Of a stretch of DNA of 64,000 nt, positions 9,245 through 17,727 are shown piece by piece. The notes below the pieces were generated by a model. The model was not told where the DNA came from. It worked only from the letters and a program-made list of their open reading frames with translations, and searched no databases. Source of the DNA: BMS3BBIN04 sp964552465 (GTDB lineage: Bacteria > Electryoneota > Electryoneia > Electryoneales > Electryoneaceae); contig CAZKGR010000006.1 of the NCBI GenBank assembly GCA_964552465.1, positions 75,437-139,436 on the forward strand, given 5' to 3'. Within the stretch, counting starts at the first letter, position 1; every line of letters begins with the position of its first letter. The translations under genes were made by a program, and so were the position numbers.

Positions 9245-11038
9245 TTACTCTGCGTCGACAACGACTATGGATGGCAAGATGCAGCGGAAACCGATCGTGG
9301 ATGCATACCACATGGGCGGATGAGCCATCTCAGGAACAGTTTCTTCAATGATGTCGTGCGGGGTAGAGAATGCACCACCCAGACTGTAGCGACCATCCGG
9401 AGGCGCGGTATCCTGGACCCATTCAGAAGCATTACCAATCAGATGAACCATTGTGGTTGGATTTATAACCAGCCCCAATCCTGGTGCCATCCACCGGAAA
9501 CCATCGCCTGGGCCTAAAAGGTTAGCGAATTCCGTCGCGGAAGAAAGGCCTTTTGCGAGCCGATTGACAGCTTCAGAATAGATCTCTCTATTTGGCAGTC
9601 GGAATCCGCCAGTCGGATTCACAACACGGCCGCTGTCATCATATGCTGGTTCCAAACCAAGGATTTCAGATCGCCAGTTGCAAAATGCAACGGCATCGTC
9701 CCAAGTCACCATTACAGCCGGTTGAGTGTTGCGTGCGCTCCAATATCCACTTGACGCATGGTCCGGATCATCAGGTAATGCTCGATCTGTATCTTCACAG
9801 AACTGAGCATATTCAGCCGCACTTACTTCATCCGCATCTACGAACCACGATTCACCGTTCGGAAGCTCCATCAGCATCATGCCGTAGGCTACTGTACGCA
9901 CGGCCTGCGAAACGGCATCTGAAATCGCCTGATCTCCAAGGCTGTTGGCGCTGACAATCCGGTAAGAAACATTCAGTCCACGGCTTGGGAGGTAATCAGT
10001 ATATGTATTTACGTCCGAGGGGAGATCGGCAATAGTATCGAAATCACTGCCGTTGATTGATCTTTGGACGAAATAGGTCGTAGTAATCGGTGCGGGTTCA
10101 TCCCACGTTAAAAGAACAACCAAGTCTTCAGTCTTGTCGACTTGCAAGTTCTCTACTGTGTTCATTTGCAGGCGAGCGGAAACGACACTGCTGAAATCGC
10201 CAATATTATCGCCTACGATTCCACGCACACGGTAGAATGTGGTGCGGTCAAAATCGACATTGTTATCCACCCAGAATGTGTCTCCGAATGCAACATCAAA
10301 GAATGTCGTATCCAAACCTTCCAGCTTCTGGATTTGATACTCGTGCGGCCACTCTGTTGGTGGCATCCAATTCAACTGAATGCTGTGGTCGCTTAACGCA
10401 TCTACATACAGGCGAGTAGGTGGCGGAAAAGACAAGTAGACTGTATCCGCAACTGACGGTTCGCTTCTATTCAATTCAGATATGTAGAGGAGTCGAAAGA
10501 GCTGTGGTTTGAAGGTTTCCAACCCATCCACCACAACAGTCGTATCACCACCTCCGATGAAGCCCGCATCATTGAAAATCCCCTTAACCCGCATCTGTAC
10601 AAGGATATGGCCTTCCCACTGCAAGCTGTCTTGCGGTGCGGTGACAATAACTTCGTCAATCCCAGATCGAGTAACCAGCGGAGGAGCAGGGGGTGGCAGA
10701 TCGAACCGAACGAAGTGGTTTGGCCCGTACTCATCCAGATAATAGGCCGGATCAGGACGGAGACGATAAACATATGTCGTGTTTACAGTCAGACTGTCAT
10801 CGACGAATTTGTTCTCATCATCGAAAACAGCGATGGGCCGAAAATACGATGCGTCATCGAGCTTTCGTTCGAGGATTACTTTGTATTTGGATTTATTCCA
10901 ATCCAGAGAGAGTTCGTGGTCGGAGATCCATTCTGAGGAGAGGATCAATTCGCGATTACTCCGCTGCGAAAATCCGTCCTGTGGAAACCAACAGCAGAGA
11001 CTTAGAATCAGCAGCAGTATTGCGCTGAAACGCCTCAT
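9245..11038 (-). CDS. Secreted FN3 + SUMF1-fold protein (GldJ/GldK-like)
   Basis: 597 residues. The signal peptide ends GFS with Gln next. About residues 30-380 are Ig/FN3-like repeats (VTWDEPAPITTTYFVQR type). The C-terminal 200 residues have the formylglycine-generating-enzyme/SUMF1 fold: VDADEVSAAEYAQFCED, PAVMVTWDDAVAFCNW, GGFRLPNREIYSEA, LIGNASEWVQD and STIGFRCIL. The cysteine pair that makes FGE catalytic is missing from the segment before GFRC, so a structural role like that of the type IX proteins GldJ and GldK is more likely than catalysis. Its start overlaps the preceding SUMF1 gene's stop as TGATG, implying coupled translation. Last gene of the eleven-gene operon. Confidence 0.8.
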   Translation of the reverse strand: MRRFSAILLLILSLCCWFPQDGFSQRSNRELILSSEWISDHELSLDWNKSKYKVILERKLDDASYFRPIAVFDDENKFVDDSLTVNTTYVYRLRPDPAYYLDEYGPNHFVRFDLPPPAPPLVTRSGIDEVIVTAPQDSLQWEGHILVQMRVKGIFNDAGFIGGGDTTVVVDGLETFKPQLFRLLYISELNRSEPSVADTVYLSFPPPTRLYVDALSDHSIQLNWMPPTEWPHEYQIQKLEGLDTTFFDVAFGDTFWVDNNVDFDRTTFYRVRGIVGDNIGDFSSVVSARLQMNTVENLQVDKTEDLVVLLTWDEPAPITTTYFVQRSINGSDFDTIADLPSDVNTYTDYLPSRGLNVSYRIVSANSLGDQAISDAVSQAVRTVAYGMMLMELPNGESWFVDADEVSAAEYAQFCEDTDRALPDDPDHASSGYWSARNTQPAVMVTWDDAVAFCNWRSEILGLEPAYDDSGRVVNPTGGFRLPNREIYSEAVNRLAKGLSSATEFANLLGPGDGFRWMAPGLGLVINPTTMVHLIGNASEWVQDTAPPDGRYSLGGAFSTPHDIIEETVPEMAHPPMWYASTIGFRCILPSIVVVDAE

Positions 11039-12390
11039 CAGCGGTTGCCCTCACGCATTACGCATCGGAATCCCACGTACTGGTAACGTTCATGGGGGAA
11101 ACGAGTTGCGCGCCGATTCAATTGCACATTGCTTGGAGGATCAAGGTAACTGCCACCCTTAATCACAAAACGCAGTGACATGTCAACATCTTCTTCCGGC
11201 GCAGCGATTACGGCCGTCGTATCCGATGCTGTGGTGTCAGATTCGACGATTTGTTGCGATACCAGAGTGGGGTTTTCGTACTCGGCATCGTCATCCACTG
11301 CCTTAGTCAACGTGAAGTTGGTCAGAGTCCATTCTGCGACATTTCCAGCCATGTCATACAGCCCAGTGGCTGTCATCGATGTAGGATATGTCATAGTTGC
11401 TTTTGGAGCGCCAATTCGACTGGCATCCAACAGATTTGCCTGAATCGTTTCCGGATCTGCTTGTCCCCACGGATACCATTTTGTCAGATCCTCGTTGGTA
11501 TAGATGCCAAAACAGGCAAGAATCCATTCCTCTTCCGTAGGCAGGCTTTTGCCGGCCCATTGTGCATAAGCAAACGCCCCAAACCAGTTGACAAATGTCA
11601 CCGGCATAGTTTCTCGACCTTCATCAGCGACAAAGACTCCTTCAACTACCTGGGTGATATACATACGCTCATCAAAGAAGATCGCGTTCTCGAAATCAGA
11701 GGAGAGGAAGTTCGCGAATTCCTCGTTTGTTACTTCATGCTCATCCATGTAGAAACCATTTGTCCACGCAACTTCCAACTCTTCTTCGCGAAACTTGCGA
11801 AGTGGATCTGGGAGTTTACCCGCTGAGATCCAGACCATATCCTCAGGTCCGCTATAAACCGGTTCTGGCGGCGGGGTAAACAACTCATACGTTTGAACGG
11901 TATCAGAATCCTCTACAACGAGGCTGTCCATGAAAACACTATCAGCCTCAAAAAACATGGATTCATCTGTCGCTGTGTCTTGAAATGCTGTGTCCAAGAC
12001 CGCATCAAAAAGATCAACAGTGTCCACTACCGTAGTGTCTGCTTCAAACGTATCTATGACTGGATCGTCAATCACTTCCTCATCCATCACAGATTCGTCA
12101 AGTGTTTGCGCAGTGTCCACTACCGTAGTGTCTGCCTCGAACGTATCTATGATGGGATCATCAACCACTTCCTCATCCATCACAGATTCGTCAAGCATCA
12201 GCGTGGTGTCCTGAACCGCAGCTGTCGTGTCGGCTTCTTGAGCGTGCACGGCCGAGATTCCGATGAACATCAGTATGACAGCCACCAGGAACGACACGGG
12301 AGCCGTGAAATGGACCGGCGGTGTGTTATGGCTTTTATGCATGGATTGACTCTCTACCAGCTTCATCGGCGTAAATGAGTTCTTGCACAT
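11038..12390 (-). CDS. SUMF1-fold envelope protein (GldK/PorK-like)
   Basis: About 450 residues. A signal-anchor segment (SFLVAVILMFIGISAVHA) precedes Gln. An acidic Asp/Thr/Val-rich linker follows, including a perfectly phased 31-residue tandem duplication. Residues about 180-450 are the SUMF1 fold: MVWISAGK, FYMDEHEVTNEEFANFLS, MPVTFVNWFGAFAYAQW, GKSLPTEEEWILA, YDMAGNVAEWTL, FVIKGGSYLDPPS and VGFRCVM. The FGE active-site cysteines are absent between GGSY and GFRC. In Bacteroidetes the SUMF1-like lipoprotein GldK/PorK is a ring component of type IX secretion; this gene holds the matching position, though no lipobox is obvious. ATG 12390 overlaps the upstream stop (TGATG); a GTG one codon earlier is also possible. 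Confidence 0.8.
   Translation of the reverse strand: MCKNSFTPMKLVESQSMHKSHNTPPVHFTAPVSFLVAVILMFIGISAVHAQEADTTAAVQDTTLMLDESVMDEEVVDDPIIDTFEADTTVVDTAQTLDESVMDEEVIDDPVIDTFEADTTVVDTVDLFDAVLDTAFQDTATDESMFFEADSVFMDSLVVEDSDTVQTYELFTPPPEPVYSGPEDMVWISAGKLPDPLRKFREEELEVAWTNGFYMDEHEVTNEEFANFLSSDFENAIFFDERMYITQVVEGVFVADEGRETMPVTFVNWFGAFAYAQWAGKSLPTEEEWILACFGIYTNEDLTKWYPWGQADPETIQANLLDASRIGAPKATMTYPTSMTATGLYDMAGNVAEWTLTNFTLTKAVDDDAEYENPTLVSQQIVESDTTASDTTAVIAAPEEDVDMSLRFVIKGGSYLDPPSNVQLNRRATRFPHERYQYVGFRCVMREGNR
12019..12195 (-). repeat. 93-bp in-frame tandem duplication
   Basis: Two copies with a 93-bp period (12019-12111 and 12112 to about 12195), differing at only a few bases. They encode 31-residue units starting LDESVMDEEV and ending FEADTTVVDT in the linker of the SUMF1 protein. 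The near identity suggests a recent duplication. Confidence 0.9.
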
Positions 12391-13250
12391 CACTCTGTTG
12401 TCGCTCCTCCGGCACCTTCAACAGGTACATTTGTTGTGTCTGGTACAACTTCATCTATGGACACTGGTTCTTCAGCATCCGCAGGAATCGAATCCGTTGT
12501 GCCTGCATCAACTTCCGGAGTAGCCTCAGTTGTGTCTGAAAATTCTTCTGAATAAAACGGGCTACCTACACCTGAGAATATTGGGGATTCCATCTCATCA
12601 GTATCAACAAGAATGGGAACGTAGATGGTGTCGGTCGTCAACTCGCGGATATAGACTTTCAACAAATCATAATTCAGCAATGTGTCCGCGATACCTGCTG
12701 GGCTACCTGTCTTGTATTCCATATCCTCTTCGCTGTAATTCCACAGCGTTAAGGTTGCAATATCACGATCTTTCGTAATTCTGAACAAACCCTGTATGTA
12801 GTTGCCGTCATAGTAATACTCAACACCTTTGACCACGGTGGCAAGAATTCCTGCGAACGGTGATTCCAGCACCCTGGCATCTTCCTGGATTTGTGTCACG
12901 TTCAAAGTCGGGGCAGAGTATGTTTTGTTTTCCTCAAATTCGTAAAGATTCAGAATTGATCTCTCGGTCTCGTTGATCTCGAGCAGAGGAAAAACGCGTT
13001 CCATGGGATAGACGATCATCAGGTCGCCCTGACCGAAACCGTTTCTTGTCACGTCGATGAACTCGACGGAGTCAATCGCAATCGTGGGGCTGAGAAGTTG
13101 CCCACGTCTGAAGGTTTCAATAACCTCAGCGTCGCTGACCTTCACCGAATGCACTTCCTTCGGTTTCACTTCTCCATCTTGAGCCATCAAGATGGAGGAG
13201 AAGACCAGAAGGAGACCGGTTGCGATCAAACCCCCAAGCCTGCGGGTCAT
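12390..13250 (-). CDS. Unknown secreted protein in PorN/GldN position
   Basis: 286 residues, family not recognised. The signal peptide ends LMA, with Gln as the likely first mature residue. The middle is a compact alpha/beta-looking domain (VSDAEVIETFRRGQLLSPTI, VYPMERVFPLLEINETERSI, ESPFAGILATVVKGVEYYYD). The last 80 residues are low-complexity, rich in Asp, Thr and Pro, like the linkers of the following SUMF1 protein. Its start overlaps the stop of the TPR lipoprotein by four bases and its stop overlaps the next start. It sits between motor-type genes and SUMF1 genes, where GldN or PorN would be expected by role, but I see no sequence match to GldN. Confidence 0.7.
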   Translation of the reverse strand: MTRRLGGLIATGLLLVFSSILMAQDGEVKPKEVHSVKVSDAEVIETFRRGQLLSPTIAIDSVEFIDVTRNGFGQGDLMIVYPMERVFPLLEINETERSILNLYEFEENKTYSAPTLNVTQIQEDARVLESPFAGILATVVKGVEYYYDGNYIQGLFRITKDRDIATLTLWNYSEEDMEYKTGSPAGIADTLLNYDLLKVYIRELTTDTIYVPILVDTDEMESPIFSGVGSPFYSEEFSDTTEATPEVDAGTTDSIPADAEEPVSIDEVVPDTTNVPVEGAGGATTE

Positions 13251-14950
13251 CCTGTCTCCTCGAGCAAGTGGAAGTAGAATTCTGCTCGGTTGAGATCGTT
13301 GAGATTTCTATAAGCCGTGACCATCACCTCGTACAAGCTTCTCCGGTTAACCGGTGATAATTCCGATGGCAGCGATGTTGATAGTGCTGCTTCGCCGTAT
13401 CGAACCGCACGATATGGGTCCTGTTGGCTCATGTTCGCCAGCGCCATCAGGGCAAATGCTTGATCTTTATGTGGTAACAGCGCCGACTGGTAATAGTAGA
13501 CGAATGCCTTTTCCTTTGTCCGATCATTCTTTTCAAGTCGGTTCGCGTAGATCGTGGCAAAGGTTCCGTACAACTCCAGAACTCGTTCCATCTCCGCCGG
13601 GATACGGCTTCGCTGGTCGGTCATCAATGTTCCGAAACCGTCAGAACCATTGTTGATCAACAGTGTGTCAAGGCTGGAATCTACTTCTGTGTATCCAACA
13701 TTAACCAGCATGGTCCGAAGTCGATCAAGTGCGCTCTCAGGTTCGTCCAGATATCCAAAGTCAAGAACGGCCGCCAGAGTATCCATTTCCAATTTGGCAG
13801 TTTCCGAGACTAGATCATCACGGATACCCAGAATCGCCGCGCGTGCTTCCTCATGATCTCCCACATTAATCATTTGAATGATCGGGACACGTGCTGAGGC
13901 AGTGTAGATGTTGCCTTCATCCCAACCAATCCATCTCATCATATCCTTGGCTGTTGTAGCGAATTCAGAATCGCTGGGTACATCCGCACGAGTCATGGCG
14001 ACCAGGCGGTTCGCATTTGTGATGAGATCACTTCCCATCATCAAATCTTGTTCGAGGTACATCTGCTCCCGAACCAGGAACAGCCAATCGATATACTCTA
14101 ATGAATCGAGTTCAATCCTGCGTCGAAGCTGTTCACCTGTTTGATACTGCGAAATGGGTGCCCATGTCAGCAACAGGTCTTCAGATTGCCTGTAGGAACG
14201 GAGGGCGGCTACGGAATCACCCTTTGTCAAATAGCGGTCGCCCAGGTGCAGGGCAGTCAGATAGTCAGATTGGTTTGTACCAAACAGGATTTCTGTCTGT
14301 TCAATCGCCTTATCGAGGTTGTCCAGGGATTGGTGCAGCTTCGCCAAATCCTCCAGCACCTCAATTAAACGAATACGTGACCAGCTATCCCACGGGTTAT
14401 AAGTAAGGGCTTCCTGCAGGAAGTCACGGGCTGCTTCCAGATGACCAGCTGCCCGTTCACGGAGAGCCGGACGGATGCGGTCAAGATTAGCCATGGAGAG
14501 CACATAAACCGGTTCGCCGAGAATATCTTCAACAGCGACAATCTGTGCATCAACTTCAAGCGTGATCTCGAAAGCACGCATCGTGTCCGCCGGATCCGGA
14601 GGCACGTCCGGTAAGACATTACCTTTCTCGTATAGTTCTACGAGTGGATGTCCTTGTGCTCGAACTTTTTCAGCTCGCGCAAAATAATCATCGCTAATGG
14701 AGTCAGCCACGCTGCCGACCATAACATGCCGCGCCGCGCGCGTTGCTTCACGAGCAACGGAAGTATCAACACCTACGAATCCAACGAGTGTCAGATCTGT
14801 GGTGTCTGCCACGGAAACGTCACCGGGCTCCAGCGGTTCAGGTGGTGGTTCACGTCGGATTTCACCACCAGATGTACAACCATACATCCAGACTGAAGTC
14901 AGAATTAGTATGGCTGGAACCAGAATGCGTAAGAAAACTGTTTTTCTCAT
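13247..14950 (-). CDS. TPR lipoprotein (SprE/PorW-like role)
   Basis: 567 residues from ATG 14950, chosen because it begins a lipoprotein signal (MRKTVFLRILVPAILILTSV) ending MYGC at Cys25, with a GAGCGAG stretch just upstream; the frame stays open 22 codons further but without a signal. Helical TPR-like repeats appear at about 170-260 (LEAARDFLQEALTYNPWDSW, LDNLDKAIEQTEILFG, GDSVAALRSYRQSEDLL) and again near the C-terminus (AFALMALANMSQQDPYRAVR). Type IX systems contain a large TPR lipoprotein, SprE/PorW; the gene's place in the operon suggests a similar job, but this is inference. Confidence 0.75.
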   Translation of the reverse strand: MRKTVFLRILVPAILILTSVWMYGCTSGGEIRREPPPEPLEPGDVSVADTTDLTLVGFVGVDTSVAREATRAARHVMVGSVADSISDDYFARAEKVRAQGHPLVELYEKGNVLPDVPPDPADTMRAFEITLEVDAQIVAVEDILGEPVYVLSMANLDRIRPALRERAAGHLEAARDFLQEALTYNPWDSWSRIRLIEVLEDLAKLHQSLDNLDKAIEQTEILFGTNQSDYLTALHLGDRYLTKGDSVAALRSYRQSEDLLLTWAPISQYQTGEQLRRRIELDSLEYIDWLFLVREQMYLEQDLMMGSDLITNANRLVAMTRADVPSDSEFATTAKDMMRWIGWDEGNIYTASARVPIIQMINVGDHEEARAAILGIRDDLVSETAKLEMDTLAAVLDFGYLDEPESALDRLRTMLVNVGYTEVDSSLDTLLINNGSDGFGTLMTDQRSRIPAEMERVLELYGTFATIYANRLEKNDRTKEKAFVYYYQSALLPHKDQAFALMALANMSQQDPYRAVRYGEAALSTSLPSELSPVNRRSLYEVMVTAYRNLNDLNRAEFYFHLLEETG

Positions 14951-14994
14951 CTCGCTCTCGCTGTGCGGGAACGTTTTCCCGAAGTAGCATGGCG

Positions 14995-16008
14995 TTAGTT
15001 GGATGAATTCCACCAATCGATAAAGATGTCCATCGATTCACCAGCACGCGGATCACCGGGGCTTATCTGACTCATCTGCAAGCTCATGCGATTTCCGCGT
15101 AGTAGAACTCGTCCAGCTTGGAAACTCTCACTCCTCGATCCCTTGGCGCCTATATCAGTCAACAGGACGCCGTTTGTATCCTGAACGAGGAAAATTTTCA
15201 GCTCAGGTGGGTCGCCATCACGGCCCAACAAATAGATTGTATAATCAGTGCCGTTTGGTGCTGTGTATTCCACCCAGGTCGTAAAGTCGCCTGCTTGGAA
15301 ATTGAAATACTCTGGTTCTTTCAGATCCCGTGGGATTTCCAGCTCATTATCCCGGATCCAATCAATAATGGGGGAGACGTTACTCTCGATACCCAATCCA
15401 GAGGACTCTTCAAGCGTCGGAACACTAGGACCTTCTCCGACATCAAGAGCAGCACGACTTGAAGTGCGTGAACTTCTATCTCCTCTAGCCGACCCACGGT
15501 CCGAACGACCAAGTGAAACTTGACCTGTTCCCCCAACATCCAGAGAAGCGTCTCCTCGCGGTACAATAATCGAGGAAGAAGAGGATTGATCAGTTTCACG
15601 ACGTGCGCCCATGTCGCGATCACGACGCAAATTCTGTCGATCGCTGCGTTGTCGCTGCAAGTTCAAGTCAATCTCCTGCTGCAGCGCAACATCCTGCGAC
15701 ATACGTTCACGGCTAAGGTCTTCGCGCTCACGCCTATCCTGCTGACGCTCCTCAGTTTGACGGCGTTGCGGAGCTTGTTCCTCTTCCTCAGCATCATCCT
15801 GCTGAATCTCTTCTTTTTCTTTCGCTGTAATGATGTCCACAATTACTTCGCGCAGCGATTGCGACATTCGCGGCGAATTGAGAACCACCTTAAGAAGGGG
15901 AAACACAGTGAACAAGAACACCATTATGATGCCGCTTAATGCAAGCGATACCCATAGAATACGCTTACTTTTTTTTCGCTGTGGCTCAATATCCCAGAGC
16001 ACAATCAC
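14995..16008 (-). CDS. TonB/GldM-like single-TM envelope protein
   Basis: 337 residues. A basic cytoplasmic start (EPQRKKSKR) is followed by one transmembrane segment at about 17-38. Then come about 90 charged residues rich in Gln, Arg, Glu and Asp, likely an extended or coiled-coil periplasmic stalk, a Ser/Arg-rich stretch, and a C-terminal globular domain (about 230-337) starting SPIIDWIRDNELEIP. The topology and position after two ExbD genes are those of TonB or of the GldM/PorM shaft. No canonical Pro-rich linker or TonB C-terminal motif is seen. It starts at GTG 16008, overlapping the ExbD stop (GTGA) with GAGGAG just upstream. Confidence 0.65.
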   Translation of the reverse strand: MIVLWDIEPQRKKSKRILWVSLALSGIIMVFLFTVFPLLKVVLNSPRMSQSLREVIVDIITAKEKEEIQQDDAEEEEQAPQRRQTEERQQDRREREDLSRERMSQDVALQQEIDLNLQRQRSDRQNLRRDRDMGARRETDQSSSSSIIVPRGDASLDVGGTGQVSLGRSDRGSARGDRSSRTSSRAALDVGEGPSVPTLEESSGLGIESNVSPIIDWIRDNELEIPRDLKEPEYFNFQAGDFTTWVEYTAPNGTDYTIYLLGRDGDPPELKIFLVQDTNGVLLTDIGAKGSRSESFQAGRVLLRGNRMSLQMSQISPGDPRAGESMDIFIDWWNSSN

Positions 16009-16538
16009 TCCTCGGCTGAGGCTTGGTTATCATCTACTGTATCTCCCGACAGGTCAACGCCCGGGAAGGGCAGGTCAAGCTGCATGGCGATATCGTAAAT
16101 ATCAACGGTGCCACTTACTGGTGACAATTCAGTTGGTATAACGTTGACAGCTTCAATCTCGGCCCCATATTCATCAATCAACGCACGAAGTTCTCGTTTC
16201 AGCGCTTGCGGGCTATCTGCTGCGCGGCTATCCTCAATATCCCCCTGCCGCCAATTGATCAGGTATTCAGGGTTGAACAGTTCAACAGTATACTGGTTCA
16301 CCGTTCCATCTTGATCCATGCGTTCGCGGTTCTCAGCGCGCATGTTTTCCAGTGAAGATGTAACGATGATGCTGATGATCGCGAGATCCTGCTGTTCTTC
16401 AGATTGTTCTTGCGCGTCCTTTTGCGTATAAGGGAACCTTATCCTTGACTTGGACGATAGATCCGCAATTGAAACAAATCCGACGAGGATGATCAGAACC
16501 ACGTCGATCAGGCGCAGAATAGTGCCAGAACCTCCCAT
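16005..16538 (-). CDS. ExbD/TolR-like protein 2
   Basis: 177 residues. One N-terminal transmembrane helix with the family pattern LRLIDVVLIILVGFVSIAD, including the membrane Asp that carries protons in ExbD/TolR/MotB proteins. The periplasmic part includes an insertion (residues 35-110) absent from the neighbouring ExbD. The C-terminal Asp/Glu-rich tail is low complexity. It follows the first ExbD gene by 14 bases and overlaps the TonB-like gene by four. Confidence 0.8.
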   Translation of the reverse strand: MGGSGTILRLIDVVLIILVGFVSIADLSSKSRIRFPYTQKDAQEQSEEQQDLAIISIIVTSSLENMRAENRERMDQDGTVNQYTVELFNPEYLINWRQGDIEDSRAADSPQALKRELRALIDEYGAEIEAVNVIPTELSPVSGTVDIYDIAMQLDLPFPGVDLSGDTVDDNQASAEE

Positions 16539-16552
16539 GGAATCACCCCCTG

Positions 16553-16933
16553 TTATTCATCGTGGTACACGACGATCAGACTGCGAGACAGATCATGCCG
16601 ATCAGCAGACTGAATGACTTTTTTCACTCGGCCCATAGGCGCGCCTTCATCAGCGCGGATACGAACATGCAAACTGTCTCCAAAAACAGTTTCAGTTCGC
16701 GCATTCGCCATGAACCGTTCCACTTGGACAAGATCCCACGCTATGCGCTCATCCTGGAAGAAGATATCTCCCCAGACGTCTACGCTGATCGTAACATTCC
16801 CCTCAGTACTTATGTCGGGTGTTCGCACAGTTTCAGTTTCCGCGAGTTCCAGCTTTCGCTGATTCTCGATGGTCGCCATACTGATGAACCCGAAGAGGAC
16901 GATCAACACGATGTCGATCAGGCGCAAGATCAT
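16553..16933 (-). CDS. ExbD/TolR-like protein 1
   Basis: 126 residues, typical ExbD length. The single helix begins ILRLIDIVLIVLFGFISMA with the conserved membrane Asp. The periplasmic domain shows the usual pattern ISVDVWGDIFFQDERI, LHVRIRADEGAPMGRVKKVI and SRSLIVVYHDE. Its ATG overlaps the ExbB-like stop (ATGA). With the ExbB-like protein it should form a proton-driven motor in the inner membrane. Confidence 0.9.
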   Translation of the reverse strand: MILRLIDIVLIVLFGFISMATIENQRKLELAETETVRTPDISTEGNVTISVDVWGDIFFQDERIAWDLVQVERFMANARTETVFGDSLHVRIRADEGAPMGRVKKVIQSADRHDLSRSLIVVYHDE

Positions 16934-17688
16934 GTAGCGCTCTCCTCAGCCTTCGGCGTTGTGCGCTTCTGCTGGGCACGGTTGACAAAGTGGAAGCGAA
17001 GATCATCAGCCTTGTTGTACATCTGTTCGAGCTGACCCCTGAAGAGCGATTCCAGTGTAGTGGAAAACAGGTTCAGCATTACAGAAATACCGATACCAAC
17101 CAAGGTAGTGACGAGTGCGGTACCCATACCCGACAAGGTAGTCTGTGTATCGAGTACACCACCCGTTGTGTAGAACACCTGGTACATACCCCAGACGGTA
17201 CCCAGCAGACCGAATGCGCCCGCGGAATCTGACAAGAAGATCATCCAGGATCGGAACGAAGCGAATCGTTCTTCTCTAACCTTTGTGATCAAGTCGACTT
17301 CCGCATGGAAGTTAAGATCGCCGCGTATTCCCATCGCGTAGAGAATCGCAAGTAGCCGTCCCATCTCGCCTTTGTTAGCCCGCCCGCGGACAATCTTATC
17401 AACTTCTTCCGGATTACCGCGTGCAAAGCGGAAGGTCACGAGCGGCTTAGAATTCCCATTCTCCATCATCAGCATGCCGAACTCGTAGAAGCTGGCGACA
17501 AGACCGACAAAGAGGGCAATTCCCAGCGGCCAGACGAAACCCTGCAACTGAGTGATCAGTTGACGTACCGTAAAGGGTGTTTCGCTGCCTTCAGTGGCTT
17601 CCTGCGCGAATCCGTACGATGCCAACAGAACCATGCCAACAACGATCCCGCCGACTCCAAGGAGTCGCCTTACTTGCTCAGTTCTCAC
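16930..17688 (-). CDS. MotA/TolQ/ExbB-type proton channel protein
   Basis: 252 residues. An N-terminal signal-like helix ends YGFA with Gln next. Transmembrane helices follow at about 48-68, 148-172 and 188-212. The cytoplasmic loop holds the family region (GEMGRLLAILYAMGIRG, DLITKVREERFASFRSW), and the C-terminal half has GLLGTVWGMYQVF and GMGTALVTTLVGIGISV, the core signature of ExbB/TolQ. It supplies the ion-conducting pentamer for the two ExbD proteins downstream. It starts at GTG with GAGGTGG upstream. In type IX systems the equivalent motor is GldL with GldM, so a true ExbB here is notable. Confidence 0.9.
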   Translation of the reverse strand: MRTEQVRRLLGVGGIVVGMVLLASYGFAQEATEGSETPFTVRQLITQLQGFVWPLGIALFVGLVASFYEFGMLMMENGNSKPLVTFRFARGNPEEVDKIVRGRANKGEMGRLLAILYAMGIRGDLNFHAEVDLITKVREERFASFRSWMIFLSDSAGAFGLLGTVWGMYQVFYTTGGVLDTQTTLSGMGTALVTTLVGIGISVMLNLFSTTLESLFRGQLEQMYNKADDLRFHFVNRAQQKRTTPKAEESAT

Positions 17689-17727
17689 TGCACCACCTCT
17701 TAGATTCGTGACACAAAAATGTCGAAT

